Shown in pieces: positions 16,174 to 25,465 of a DNA stretch of 64,000 nucleotides. Source of the DNA: Rhizosphaericola sp047606825. GTDB lineage: Bacteria > Bacteroidota > Bacteroidia > Chitinophagales > Chitinophagaceae. The stretch lies in assembly GCA_047606825.1 (NCBI GenBank), contig JASGDY010000092.1, forward strand, positions 69,827-133,826, in the 5' to 3' direction. How positions within the stretch are numbered: position 1 is the first letter of the stretch; each line of letters starts with the position of its first letter. The notes beneath the pieces are model-generated. The model was not told the origin of the DNA, searched no databases, and saw only the letters and a program-made list of their open reading frames with translations. The position numbers and the translations under genes were made by a program.

Positions 16174-18834
16174 CTACAGCCTAAAATACGCCGACATCAA
16201 AAACATCCGTGGCTGCAACTGGTAGTTCTTCGTGGCGATGACGTTGCTGCTTGCCGACAGCACCGTAAAGTTGCGCTCGTCCGCCAGATTGTTGCAGGAC
16301 AGACGCAGGTCTACTTCTGGTTTGTAGAGTCGATAGTTGAAGTAGGCATCGACGAAGAAGCAATGCGCAATGTTCTGGCCATTGAGATAGCTCGCATAGT
16401 ATTCGCTGCTCAGTTGCGTCGTAACCCTTTTAAACAAAAGGAAATTCAACGCGGAGGTTTGTTTGAACTGGCTGGTCTTCTGATCCTGGAAACCTGCCGA
16501 CTTGGACGAACTTGTTCCTGTCAAATAATTGGCCTTTAAGTCAATGCGCAGCCAGTCAATGGGCGTAGGCGACAACCCAAGACCATAACTGTTGGTCCAG
16601 TTGTCAACACCAAAAAGAAAACCGTTTTGCAGTTGCTGCGCCTTGCTTTTGGACAAGCTCACACTTCCCGAAACCGTCGTCTTGAGCGGGAATAGATATT
16701 TGCTGATATCGCCGCTGATGTTGTACGTCTGCGTCTCGTTGTCGATAGGTACCGTTTCAATCTGATAACTTGTGCTGGTGACGGTCGAGCCATACATGAA
16801 ATAGCGATGGTATTGGACATAACTGGAAGTGATGTTCCAGAAAAACATTTTTAATGTTTTCTTATAGGCAAAACGCATATTGTAGGTATTGCGGTAGCCG
16901 CTGTTGAGCGGCGTGTTACTATAAGACTGCACGGAACGGTAACTCTGCATAATGCCCCCCGCATATACATTGGTCATGTCCGAAAACGCATTACCATATT
17001 GATAGCCTACACTCAATTCATGTTCCTTGGCTATTTTTAATAAATAAGTGATATTGGGCGTTGGGTAGATGTTGTTTAATTTGTCTTTTGCACCGTTGTC
17101 ATTGTCATGGTACTGAATATTATAGTAATGCAGCGGAACGTAAATGTTGACGCGGCTTCTGTCTTTTTCAAACTGTAACGCTGGTGTATAGTAGGCATCC
17201 CATTTGTTCCACACCAATCTATTATTAAAACCATCAGACAATTTCCAAGTGTCCTGCAAATCAATAATGCCAATATCGGAACGCAGTTGCTTATGTTCAT
17301 AAGAAAGTCCGATTTTATTGTTCAGCGTCCAATAGCCTTTTTTAATAATAAAGCTAATATCGTTGTCCGTCGTCCAGGACGGAAGGTTGGTCTGTTCCAA
17401 CGACCGTTTGTACTCCACACTGTCATTTAAAATATCGGGCAACCAACCTGGGCGCACCACAAAATCCTGCGGATTACGCGAATAGCCCATACTGGAATTA
17501 TACGACACTATATGGTTGTTTTTGCCTACGGACAACACGCCGTTGAGGTTGTTGGAAAAACTGTTCAATGTCGTGCGCAGGCTTTGGAAAACGTTGCTGC
17601 CATTGGTCGTAACGTCCACGGCATTCCTGTTACCCGCGATGTCTACGAGAAAGGATTCGTTGAAATATTTTTTGTCGGTATTGTTGTTCAGTGTGAGCGA
17701 TGCCTGTGCATGGTTGACACGCAAACGGCTGGTAAGAAATTCATTGTATTTAACCGTATCACCAGACGGCAGGTAGTATGCCGTATTGCTATTACTGGAA
17801 AACGGTTGCTCGTCATGTAAAAAATAAGCGTTGAGCCGCAAAGTATTGCCAGACCGGAATTTCAGCATGTCATTCATATTCAGCATCTGGTTTTTGTTAA
17901 AGAGATAACGGCTCTGCCGGATGCCCGGCGGACGACTGTTGGCGATATCGATAAAAGCATCTGCCAGGTCAGAATTGGAATAATGGTCTGTCAGGTCGTT
18001 GCTTAGGTCGTTGCCCGTATTGTTGGCACTGATATTATTGATTGCTTTAAACTTGGGCTTGAAAGCCATCGTGTTGACCCTGCCGCTATATTTGGAAGGA
18101 GTGCCTGCGGCAAGGTCTGCATTGTTGATCCACTTGAGTTTGCTTCGGTCCTTCAGCCTGATGTTGAGTGCAGGTTGGTCGGACGGGATGATGCCGTTGA
18201 GCATTTTGATGTGTTGGTTATGTTCTATCACCTCCACTTTGTCCACGTCCTTGGACGGAATGTTGTTGGTGGCGATATTGTATTTGCCGTCCAGCAAATC
18301 ATCTCCCTCGATATAAAAGTTGTTTAATGTTTTACCGTTGTATTTTATCGTACCGTCCTCGTCCACGTCGATACCGGGTATTTTTTTAATCAAATCACCC
18401 AGCACGCGGTCACTGGAATCACGGAACAGATCGGCGTTAAAGCTAAGCGTGTCGGACTTTTGGACGATATAGATTCTACTTTGTACACGCACTTCTTCCA
18501 AGTGTTTCACTTCTTGTTTTAACACGATATGGACAGGGTCGGTGAGGTTTTCCAGTTTCTGTTCATTCTTGATATATCCTGTGGACGTTACCTTAATGGA
18601 CAAAGATTCATTTTTAAATTTGTCCGTTATTTTAAAACGGAAATTACCAGCGGAATCCGATTTGGAAAAAGCAACACCCGCACCGGTGGCCGCCTTGACA
18701 AGCGTTACGGTTGCAAACGGCAATGGCGCACCCGCACTGTCCGCAACGGAGCCAGACAATACAACCACGTCCTGCGCTACGGCGGACGACGTTCCCAAGA
18801 GAAAAAGAAGTACAACGAAAATCCTATAACGCAT
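16174..18834 (-). CDS. TonB-dependent receptor-like outer-membrane protein
   Basis: Outer-membrane beta-barrel of 886 residues with signal peptide ending SSAVAQ (residue 21). Residues about 25-110 form a carboxypeptidase-regulatory-like domain (GSVADSAGAPLPFATVTLV), and residues about 140-240 form a plug-like domain (GDLIKKIPGIDVDEDGTIKY). The remaining 600 residues are alternating beta strands closing with MFLMSAYFRL. I see no TonB box. This type, with the YIVQKSDTLSFNADLF segment, is usually paired with a GLPGLI protein, here encoded upstream on the same strand. The substrate is unknown; peptide or protein export/import has been guessed for such pairs but not shown. Confidence 0.87.
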   Translation of the reverse strand: MRYRIFVVLLFLLGTSSAVAQDVVVLSGSVADSAGAPLPFATVTLVKAATGAGVAFSKSDSAGNFRFKITDKFKNESLSIKVTSTGYIKNEQKLENLTDPVHIVLKQEVKHLEEVRVQSRIYIVQKSDTLSFNADLFRDSSDRVLGDLIKKIPGIDVDEDGTIKYNGKTLNNFYIEGDDLLDGKYNIATNNIPSKDVDKVEVIEHNQHIKMLNGIIPSDQPALNIRLKDRSKLKWINNADLAAGTPSKYSGRVNTMAFKPKFKAINNISANNTGNDLSNDLTDHYSNSDLADAFIDIANSRPPGIRQSRYLFNKNQMLNMNDMLKFRSGNTLRLNAYFLHDEQPFSSNSNTAYYLPSGDTVKYNEFLTSRLRVNHAQASLTLNNNTDKKYFNESFLVDIAGNRNAVDVTTNGSNVFQSLRTTLNSFSNNLNGVLSVGKNNHIVSYNSSMGYSRNPQDFVVRPGWLPDILNDSVEYKRSLEQTNLPSWTTDNDISFIIKKGYWTLNNKIGLSYEHKQLRSDIGIIDLQDTWKLSDGFNNRLVWNKWDAYYTPALQFEKDRSRVNIYVPLHYYNIQYHDNDNGAKDKLNNIYPTPNITYLLKIAKEHELSVGYQYGNAFSDMTNVYAGGIMQSYRSVQSYSNTPLNSGYRNTYNMRFAYKKTLKMFFWNITSSYVQYHRYFMYGSTVTSTSYQIETVPIDNETQTYNISGDISKYLFPLKTTVSGSVSLSKSKAQQLQNGFLFGVDNWTNSYGLGLSPTPIDWLRIDLKANYLTGTSSSKSAGFQDQKTSQFKQTSALNFLLFKRVTTQLSSEYYASYLNGQNIAHCFFVDAYFNYRLYKPEVDLRLSCNNLADERNFTVLSASSNVIATKNYQLQPRMFLMSAYFRL

Positions 18835-18900
18835 GAAATCGGGTTGAGGAGAAACAATTCAATAAATTATACTTTACCTCGGATAAAAATGTGCAATGCT

Positions 18901-19028
18901 ATGAACACGTATATGAACAGTAAACATCTTTCGCGTCATTCCAGCGTAGGCAGGAATCTTTAAATCAGCGGGGCTAATCTGTCGCATGGGATTCCTGCCT
19001 ACGCTGGAATGACGTCGGCGGTGTTCAT
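18901..19028. repeat. palindromic intergenic repeat with ATGAACAC/GTGTTCAT ends
   Basis: Ends ATGAACAC (18901-18908) and GTGTTCAT (19021-19028) are inverted. Inside, a perfect 25-bp inverted repeat (18934-18958 with 18990-19014; core CATTCCAGCGTAGGCAGGAAT) encloses a 31-nt loop. It fills the 349-nt gap between the receptor gene and the GLPGLI gene, along with minor palindromes such as GGATTTTTAAAATCC near 19102. A shorter member lies at 24209-24282. Confidence 0.75.
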
Positions 19029-19183
19029 TATCCAAAGCCTTTGTTTATATTTCTGCCGTTCGGGATGTTAGCGGAGCGCATCCCGAACTTGTGATAAAGA
19101 CGGATTTTTAAAATCCGTATCGTCTGCCCTTCGGAATGCCCTACGGAACATTCCCAAGAACGATTGTTCCGCAGAGCATTGTG

Positions 19184-20113
19184 TCAATCTTTCGTCAAAT
19201 CAATAGGGAAATTAACGACTTTCTTACTCGACGGCTTACTGTTCCGACTGGCAGAACCAGCGTAGGATATATTCACACTTTTGACTTTACTTATGTCGCC
19301 GCCACCCGCTCCGGAAGGTGGCGATGCTGGTCTTGTACTATTATAAAATGCACTCGGATTGGCCTTGAACGCCGTCTGCATATCGTCATATTCCTTTTCC
19401 GTTGCGGCGATGGCATTGTCTGGAATGCCGATTTCTTTTCCGGAAACTGTGTTGTACTGTTTAAAATGGTAGACAATCCTATCGGTCACGTCATAGGCCT
19501 CCAAAATCAATCCCGGCAAGCCATTGAGCCTCCTCGGTCCGAAACTATAGGGCAAGTCCGTCGTAAACCAGACGATATATTGGCGGCCACGCGAGGTGCC
19601 GACGGCTTTTTGGCAAGTATAGTTGCCTATCTGTTTCGTGGAGTCCTGTATGTCCCAATCTATCGTGTGTTTATTGCCGGAAATGAAATAGGTTTTTCCC
19701 ACAAAATTTTTTTGTTCGGAAACGGTTTCTGTTTTTTTGTCCGTAAAATAAACATCCGCCGAACCTTCACGTGCTGGCATTGTTAGGTTGAGGTTGGCAC
19801 TTCCCTCTTGCTCTTTGAGCTGCCGCGCCATCTCGACATTGGAAATAGAATCCGAGATGCTGCGCGTCTGACTATAAAACCGACCATAATCATTTCCGAA
19901 GTCCAGTGCCATCACTTCTTTCTGGGGCTTGTCTGGCTGTGTCGTGTCGGCGACATAGGAAAAGTCATACAATACCTGACCGATGACGGCTTGTCCATCT
20001 TTGAGCTTGACATTACTTTTGGCAGCTCCATCCCCACTTATCGTCAACATCTGCTGTGCCAGCAAATAAGACGGGACGGTAATCAGTGTTAGAAGCAAAA
20101 TTTTTTTAAACAT
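19184..20113 (-). CDS. GLPGLI family protein
   Basis: Secreted protein of 309 residues with signal peptide (MFKKILLLTLITVPSYLLAQ). The name-giving motif RRLNGLPGLILEA lies at 194-206 and follows the WFTTDLPYSFGP segment, a pattern specific to this Bacteroidota family of unknown function. The region before it, NYTCQKAVG, is also conserved. The C-terminus is rich in Ser/Pro/Gly and basic residues. It is encoded upstream of a TonB-dependent receptor-like gene on the same strand, the usual arrangement, but 349 nt with a palindromic repeat separate them. Confidence 0.9.
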   Translation of the reverse strand: MFKKILLLTLITVPSYLLAQQMLTISGDGAAKSNVKLKDGQAVIGQVLYDFSYVADTTQPDKPQKEVMALDFGNDYGRFYSQTRSISDSISNVEMARQLKEQEGSANLNLTMPAREGSADVYFTDKKTETVSEQKNFVGKTYFISGNKHTIDWDIQDSTKQIGNYTCQKAVGTSRGRQYIVWFTTDLPYSFGPRRLNGLPGLILEAYDVTDRIVYHFKQYNTVSGKEIGIPDNAIAATEKEYDDMQTAFKANPSAFYNSTRPASPPSGAGGGDISKVKSVNISYAGSASRNSKPSSKKVVNFPIDLTKD

Positions 20114-20301
20114 ATATTTTCTCTTTTGTTACTGTAAAAATAATGAAATAAACAATAAACTAATATTTTAGTTATTTTTATTTTTCAAGCAAAGGCATGG
20201 AGTGCTATTTGTTGTTAAGAGTAGCCAACTTCCAAAAGGTTGGAATGTATTTTGTTATATTTTGTCTGCATAAAAATATTTATCAAAAAAAATTGCTTTA
20301 T

Positions 20302-20895
20302 ATGGGTTACGTATTTCCGATTCGGTTCAAGTTCAAAATCAGTACGGTTGCCAACGATTTTGTAGCAACGGACAGCCAGGGCAATACGATTGCTTATGTC
20401 CGCCAGAAGATGTTTAAGATATTGGAGCATATCGATGTCTATACCGACACCTCAAAAAACCACTTGCGTTATACTATCAAAGCCAACAAGTGGTTAGACT
20501 TTTCGGCCAGCTATCGGTTTGCCGACGCAATGGGAACGACGGTCGGCCGAGTGGCGCGCAAAGGCTGGAAATCGATGTGGAGAGCGCATTACGAGGTTTT
20601 CGATGCCCACGACAACCATGAGTACACTATCAGCGAAGCTAATCCGTGGGTGCGCGTGGCGGATGCTTTTACATCGGAGATTCCTGTCGTCAACATGTTT
20701 ACGGGATATATGTTTCATCCATCATACAACGTATTGGATCGCAACGGTGTGGCAGTCGCCGTACTCAAAAAAGAAGGTTCTTTTTTCGGTCGCAGGTTCT
20801 CTGTCGAGAAACTGCAAAATCTCCATGACGGCGACGAAGAGCGCATATTGCTTAGCCTGATGATGATGATATTGCTGGAAAGGCGGCGCGGGTAG
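20302..20895 (+). CDS. LURP-one-related-like protein of unknown function
   Basis: Protein of 197 residues beginning MGYVFPIRFKFKISTVANDF. The repeated pattern of strands such as FVATDSQGNTIAYVRQKMFKILEHIDVY, ending in NVLDRNGVAVAVLKKEGSFF, resembles the tubby/LURP-one (LOR) beta-barrel fold, where the sequence D..G..IA.V..K is repeated. No signal peptide or membrane segment is visible in this start; the longer frame to 20197 adds only AT-rich translation. Fold assignment is by resemblance and no function is claimed. Confidence 0.6.
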   Translation: MGYVFPIRFKFKISTVANDFVATDSQGNTIAYVRQKMFKILEHIDVYTDTSKNHLRYTIKANKWLDFSASYRFADAMGTTVGRVARKGWKSMWRAHYEVFDAHDNHEYTISEANPWVRVADAFTSEIPVVNMFTGYMFHPSYNVLDRNGVAVAVLKKEGSFFGRRFSVEKLQNLHDGDEERILLSLMMMILLERRRG

Positions 20896-21009
20896 GCATT
20901 GCGCATACTCCTGTAGCACCGCTTTCAGCTTGGCGTAGGAAAATCCGATTTCTATGATATTCCCACAAAGCGCGACGAACGAATGTTTTTTGGAAAGCTA
21001 GGGGCATTT

Positions 21010-22002
21010 TTACTTTGCTGTTTCCTTGCGCCAGTTATTGACCCTGCGGAGGACGCTGTCGACGGTTATCGTTGTCATGTCGTCGTTGGCACATTCCAGC
21101 GATTCGCCCAGCGCACCGACGGGAAACCACCTGTTGGCGTTTCTGGACTGGAGGTTGGTATATAGTCCCAAAGCGTGTATTCCAAATGCGGCCGCCAGAT
21201 GCACCGGGCCGGTACTGCCAGCCACAAGTCCGTCCGCAGCGTGGATAAATGCAAGGAACTGTGTCAACGGCATCTTTCCTGTAAGGTCGGTTATGCCCTT
21301 GTCTTGCAGTACGTCCCAGTCCTTCAATGCTTCCGCATCTTGTCCCGCACCCGAAACAAAGATTCGGAACCTGTTCTTGTCTAGCTGATGTATGAGTTCC
21401 GTAAAATGGTCGAGTGGCCATTCGCGGCCGTGTCCAGTAGTCTTGGGATGCAGGATAAGGTTGAACTTGTCGTTGCCTAGCAGGGCTTTCCACTGTTCTT
21501 CCAACTGTGGGACTTTGGTGAATCCATAGTATTGCGAAAGTTCCTGTAAGGACATCATCGCATGTATGCCCAATGGCGTCAACATCTTGAGGTTGAGCTG
21601 TGCTTCGTTGAGGTTGGACTTGCTACGGCTGAAATTGACAAAACGGTTGCAGGTAGACCAGTGCTTCAGCCAGGTCAGCATGCCGATCCTATAACGGATG
21701 CCGGATCGTTTGATGGTATGCGCCATTTCCTTGTCGGACTTCATCAACAGTGCCGAGTCGATTTCCTTTTCCTTGAATAGTTGTTGTAGGGACGGTGTAT
21801 CTAGGTCCTTTATTTCGTTGTAGTCTATAAAGTCATCCACATACTGGCACATCGCAACGACGGGGCGTGTGTAGGCTGTTCCCAGAAAGGTGATGCTCGT
21901 TTGGGGTAGATATTTTTTGATGACACCGCACATGGGCAATGCTAATACGGTATCGCCTATTGCGTCGTTACGGCAGATCAATATATGGTATGTTTTTATC
22001 AT
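21010..22002 (-). CDS. glycosyltransferase family 9 protein (heptosyltransferase-like)
   Basis: GT9 enzyme of 330 residues (GT-B fold). The N-terminus HILICRNDAIGDTVLALPMCGVIKK is the GT9 acceptor-side motif with the conserved Asp of GDxxL, and the C-terminal nucleotide-sugar motif is GLVAGSTGPVHLAAAFGIHALGLY. These enzymes add heptose or related sugars to the lipopolysaccharide core. It is the last of three GT9 genes on the minus strand and is clearly a paralogue of the next one (same layout, shared WFPVGALGESLE/WGPIGTLAETIV end), so a tandem duplication is likely. Confidence 0.9.
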   Translation of the reverse strand: MIKTYHILICRNDAIGDTVLALPMCGVIKKYLPQTSITFLGTAYTRPVVAMCQYVDDFIDYNEIKDLDTPSLQQLFKEKEIDSALLMKSDKEMAHTIKRSGIRYRIGMLTWLKHWSTCNRFVNFSRSKSNLNEAQLNLKMLTPLGIHAMMSLQELSQYYGFTKVPQLEEQWKALLGNDKFNLILHPKTTGHGREWPLDHFTELIHQLDKNRFRIFVSGAGQDAEALKDWDVLQDKGITDLTGKMPLTQFLAFIHAADGLVAGSTGPVHLAAAFGIHALGLYTNLQSRNANRWFPVGALGESLECANDDMTTITVDSVLRRVNNWRKETAK

Positions 22003-22025
22003 TGTCGGTATGTTGCTGAATGATG

Positions 22026-23024
22026 CTATCTAATGACTTTGTCCCATTTGTCAATATGCTGTTTCACTGTTTCCACGGAAATGGTATCGAGAGCCGCCCC
22101 GGTGGAAACGATTGTCTCGGCCAATGTACCGATCGGCCCCCATCGGTCGGGGGCCTTGCCTTCCGGAAAGGACGGATATAGTCCCAATGCATGGATTCCC
22201 ATTGCCGCTGCTATATGTAGCGGGCCGGTACTTCCGGCTAGCAGCCCGTCACTATGGTAGACAAAAGCGATTAAATCTTCCAGAGAGGTCGTTCCTGCCA
22301 GGTTTTCGGCATCCTCCGGGGCCAGATGCCATCGCCGGATCATCCGGTTGTCCTGCGGACTGCCACTTAGGAATATTTTGTATCGGTTCTTGTCGAGTGC
22401 CGTTATCAGTTCCCTATAACAGTGGTCTGGCCATGCGGGGCCGTTGCCTGTTGTCATGGGATGCAAGATGATGTTGAATTTTGTTGTGGAAAGTTTGTCC
22501 TTTAGTTCCTGTCTGAGTGTCGGTATTTTAGCGATGCCGTAATAAGGAATGAGTTCCGTGCGGCTGGGGATTTCCGTAATGCCGATTGGTTCCAGCATTT
22601 TTAGGTTTAGCTGAGCTTCATTCAGACCGGACTTGTGTCCAAAACTGACAAACCTGTTGCAGGCAGTCAAGTGGCGCATGAAATGGAAATTACCTACACG
22701 GTAAGGGATGCCGCTTCTTTTGATTAGCAAGGTCAGCTCTTTTTGCATGCGCAATAACAGGACAGTGTCAATCCTGCGTTCTGCAAAAAAATGCTGTAAT
22801 GCCTTGTCATCCAGCGAGACTATTTCATCATAGTTGATGAAATGGTCAACATGTCCACACATTTCTATCGCGGCCTTGGTGTAGGTTTTCCCTAAGAAAC
22901 TAATCTCGACATCGGGATAATGTTTCTTAATGATGCCACAGCACGGAAGCGCCAGGATAGCGTCACCAAGTGCATCGTTACGACCGATTAAAATGTGTTT
23001 CGGTTCTATTTTGGAAAAAAACAT
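22026..23024 (-). CDS. glycosyltransferase family 9 protein (heptosyltransferase-like)
   Basis: GT9 enzyme of 332 residues, paralogue of the adjacent downstream gene with 23 nt between them, so cotranscribed. It starts HILIGRNDALGDAILALPCCG and carries GLLAGSTGPLHIAAAMGIHALGLY in the C-terminal domain. The acceptor sugar is unknown. Immediately upstream of its start (23033-23060) is an A-rich boundary element read as T-rich on the coding strand. Confidence 0.9.
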   Translation of the reverse strand: MFFSKIEPKHILIGRNDALGDAILALPCCGIIKKHYPDVEISFLGKTYTKAAIEMCGHVDHFINYDEIVSLDDKALQHFFAERRIDTVLLLRMQKELTLLIKRSGIPYRVGNFHFMRHLTACNRFVSFGHKSGLNEAQLNLKMLEPIGITEIPSRTELIPYYGIAKIPTLRQELKDKLSTTKFNIILHPMTTGNGPAWPDHCYRELITALDKNRYKIFLSGSPQDNRMIRRWHLAPEDAENLAGTTSLEDLIAFVYHSDGLLAGSTGPLHIAAAMGIHALGLYPSFPEGKAPDRWGPIGTLAETIVSTGAALDTISVETVKQHIDKWDKVIR

Positions 23025-23116
23025 AGCTTTTACGTAAAAAGGTAAAAGTAAAAAACAAAATCGTGTCTGTTAGCACTTTTTACCTGTCATGAAGTTAAAA
23101 ATGGTCTTGCGTGTGC

Positions 23117-24121
23117 TTATTGTACGGATGCCAATGTGCTGAGCAACTGTCCTTTCTTGATCGTCAAGGCGCACTTGAAATGTCCTTTGGGGCAGGCCCT
23201 GAAGCCGTGCAGTCCGCACGGGCAGCAGTTCAGTGCTTCCCGCGTCTGGACGATAAAACTTTTGTCCGACAATGGTCCGAACCCGAAAGAAGGTACGGTA
23301 CTGCAATAGATAGCCGTCGTCGGCGCGTTCATGGACGAGGCGATGTGCATGGGAGCGGAGTCGTTGACATAGTTCATCATTGCGTCTTTCTGCAAAGCTG
23401 CGGATTGCAAGAAGCTCAGACTTCCAGCCAGGTTTTCTATGGTATTGTCACCGTGGCTTTGCTTTTTTATTTCTTCGCATAGCTGTTGGTCCTCTTTCCC
23501 GCCTAAAAGATAAACCGTATTGCCCGAAAGCGACGATAGGAACTCGATCCATTTTTCTTTCGGGTATTGTTTGGTGTACCAGACGGATGCCGGGGCGATG
23601 CATATATAGCTGCCTTTTTTGCAGTCGGCGACTTTTTGGAAATCTTCCTGCGTGGGATAGAGTCTGGGCTTGGCAGGTACGTTATCCGTAAATGCGGCAA
23701 TCAGTGCCTGGTTGCGCGCGATTTCATGTATGGGATATTGGTCGTTGCTGACGACATGTTTTATTTTTTTGCTAAAGGCAAAGCTCCACGGGTTTTTGTC
23801 AAAGCCGATTCTGGTTTTTGCTTTTGACAACGCCGTCAGCATTCCTGTCGCGGCAAAGCGCTGTACGTTGACCACTACGTCGTACCGCGTCGTTCGTATT
23901 TGTTTTAATAGGTTGAAAAGGTTTTTGTACTTGCCCTTTTTTTTGTCCCACACGAGCACGCGGTGGAGGTAGGGGTGGTTGGACAGCAGTCCTTCGTTTC
24001 CTTTGCGCAGGAGAAAGTCAATCTCGGCATTCGGGAAATAGTTATGGAGCTTCTCCACCAGCGCCGTAGCCAATATGACGTCGCCGATAAAAGCCGTCTG
24101 TATTACCAGAAATCTTTTCAT
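23117..24121 (-). CDS. glycosyltransferase family 9 protein, heptosyltransferase II type
   Basis: GT9 enzyme of 334 residues, more distant from the other two and closer to WaaF. N-terminus FLVIQTAFIGDVILATALVEKL holds the GD motif; the C-terminal domain has NDSAPMHIASSMNAPTTAIYC and then a Cys-rich tail (CCPCGLHGFRACPKGHFKC) that is characteristic of Bacteroidota members of this subgroup. It is first in the three-gene run. No other core-sugar genes (such as gmhA or hldE) are in the window. Confidence 0.9.
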   Translation of the reverse strand: MKRFLVIQTAFIGDVILATALVEKLHNYFPNAEIDFLLRKGNEGLLSNHPYLHRVLVWDKKKGKYKNLFNLLKQIRTTRYDVVVNVQRFAATGMLTALSKAKTRIGFDKNPWSFAFSKKIKHVVSNDQYPIHEIARNQALIAAFTDNVPAKPRLYPTQEDFQKVADCKKGSYICIAPASVWYTKQYPKEKWIEFLSSLSGNTVYLLGGKEDQQLCEEIKKQSHGDNTIENLAGSLSFLQSAALQKDAMMNYVNDSAPMHIASSMNAPTTAIYCSTVPSFGFGPLSDKSFIVQTREALNCCPCGLHGFRACPKGHFKCALTIKKGQLLSTLASVQ

Positions 24122-24208
24122 TATAAAAGTAAAAAGTAAAAAACGCGAAGGTGGAATGGGGAATAGCGCACCATGCTTTACTCTGAAAGAAAGTGTTTTA
24201 TCAAAAAG

Positions 24209-24282
24209 ATGAACACCTTACCGTCGTTTCCGCGAAGACGGAAATGACGGTAGACATTTTCATTGTTTATATAAGTGTTCAT
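24209..24282. repeat. short palindromic repeat with ATGAACAC/GTGTTCAT ends
   Basis: Same ends as the 18901-19028 element (ATGAACAC at 24209-24216, GTGTTCAT at 24275-24282). The interior reads ACCGTCGTTTCCG then CGGAAATGACGGT, an imperfect palindrome. It lies in the spacer between the GT9 run and the enoyl-CoA hydratase gene, the only notable content of 24122-24365 besides an A-rich boundary element at 24124-24142. Confidence 0.7.
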
Positions 24283-24365
24283 TTTATTTAAAGTATTGCA
24301 TATTATTATACGCAATCAATAGACAAAATAACGCACGTACCGGTGTACTATTTCCCCCTTTTTCC

Positions 24366-25148
24366 TTAAAAAAGCACGCTTTTCTTCATTTTGTCCAAGT
24401 ATTCCCGAGCCTGGTCCATGACGACGAGGCGTGCGCTGATTTTGGCTTTTTCGGCCAATAGCTCGTCCCAGTTTTCGGTACCAGCCCAGAGATCCTTTTT
24501 CAGTTCGGCGGCTACTTTGGTATCTACCTGCGCCAGTGAAGACGTTAGCCGGGAGATGGAGTCTTCCATGCTATGTTTGTTGGGGTGCAGCTCGGCATAC
24601 AGTCCTTTCCGGCGTGCCCAGTCTGCACTTCGCCACATGTTGGCATCGATGGCGAGTTGGCTAAATGCCGACAGTCCCATCTTGCGTTGTATCGCCGGGC
24701 CGATGGTGTAGGGGCCAAATCCGATGCATAGTTCGCTCAGTCTTACGTCTGCGCCTTCTAGGGCGATGGCGTAGTCCGCTGCCGCGACTAAACCCACGCC
24801 GCCGCCGATACACTTGCCATGAACGCTCACCACGATAAACTTGGGACATTTGCGCATGGCATTGATAACCTGTGCAAATCCGATAAAGAATTTATAGCCG
24901 TCTTCCGCCGTTTTCATGGGGATGAGTTCTTCCAGTAACGTACCCGAACAGAAAACATCATGTTCGATAGAACGCAGCAGGACAACCTTCACGTCTTCGG
25001 AAGTTCCCGCCTTTTGGATAGCATTCGCCAAACTCTGTAACAGGGAACCGGGCAGAGAGTTGCCTTTGGGGTGGTAAAATTCAATATAGGCTACATAGGC
25101 TCTTACTGTTGTCTTTACATATCCTTGTTCTATGCTGTTCTTTTCCAT
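24366..25148 (-). CDS. enoyl-CoA hydratase/isomerase family protein
   Basis: Crotonase-fold protein of 260 residues. The oxyanion-hole region reads VLLRSIEHDVFCSGTLLEEL, the central turn is VHGKCIGGGVGLVAAADYAIA and the catalytic-Glu region is RLSELCIGFGPYTIGPAIQR. Family-typical length. The unusually diverged first oxyanion segment (FCSGTLLEEL instead of FSAGADL) suggests a specialised substrate; beta-oxidation, polyketide-like branching or other acyl-CoA chemistry cannot be told apart. No fatty-acid genes are adjacent. Confidence 0.85.
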   Translation of the reverse strand: MEKNSIEQGYVKTTVRAYVAYIEFYHPKGNSLPGSLLQSLANAIQKAGTSEDVKVVLLRSIEHDVFCSGTLLEELIPMKTAEDGYKFFIGFAQVINAMRKCPKFIVVSVHGKCIGGGVGLVAAADYAIALEGADVRLSELCIGFGPYTIGPAIQRKMGLSAFSQLAIDANMWRSADWARRKGLYAELHPNKHSMEDSISRLTSSLAQVDTKVAAELKKDLWAGTENWDELLAEKAKISARLVVMDQAREYLDKMKKSVLF

Positions 25149-25465
25149 AATAAAAGTCTTTTTCTCCGTCCTATAATTTTTCGGCTAAAATACAATTTAG
25201 ATTGTATGCAAAAATTTATTGTCGTTATTTTGAGATGTATAATGCAAAGTTCTGACAAAAATTGTTTCTGGGAACATTTTCCTGAAAAGGTTTTTTGTTC
25301 GTTTTATTGGCTTATTGCGGCCACGTTTGAAGGTTTTTACTTTTAACAAAAAACCTCAGGTGAAATGAAGGATGACCGTTTTCGAGCAAATATGTACGCA
25401 GAGCGATGAAACGTAGTTCACAGGAAGTAATTCCATCTGGCAACTGAAAATTAAAAAATATACAG
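25149..25465. other. intergenic region, 317 nt, divergent promoters expected
   Basis: This spacer separates the divergent enoyl-CoA hydratase and gamma-glutamyltransferase genes, so it must hold two promoters. I could not place a convincing TTTG-N19-TAnnTTTG pair. A short GTTTTTACTTTTAAC boundary-element relative lies at 25333-25348. No open frame looks like a gene. Confidence 0.5.
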
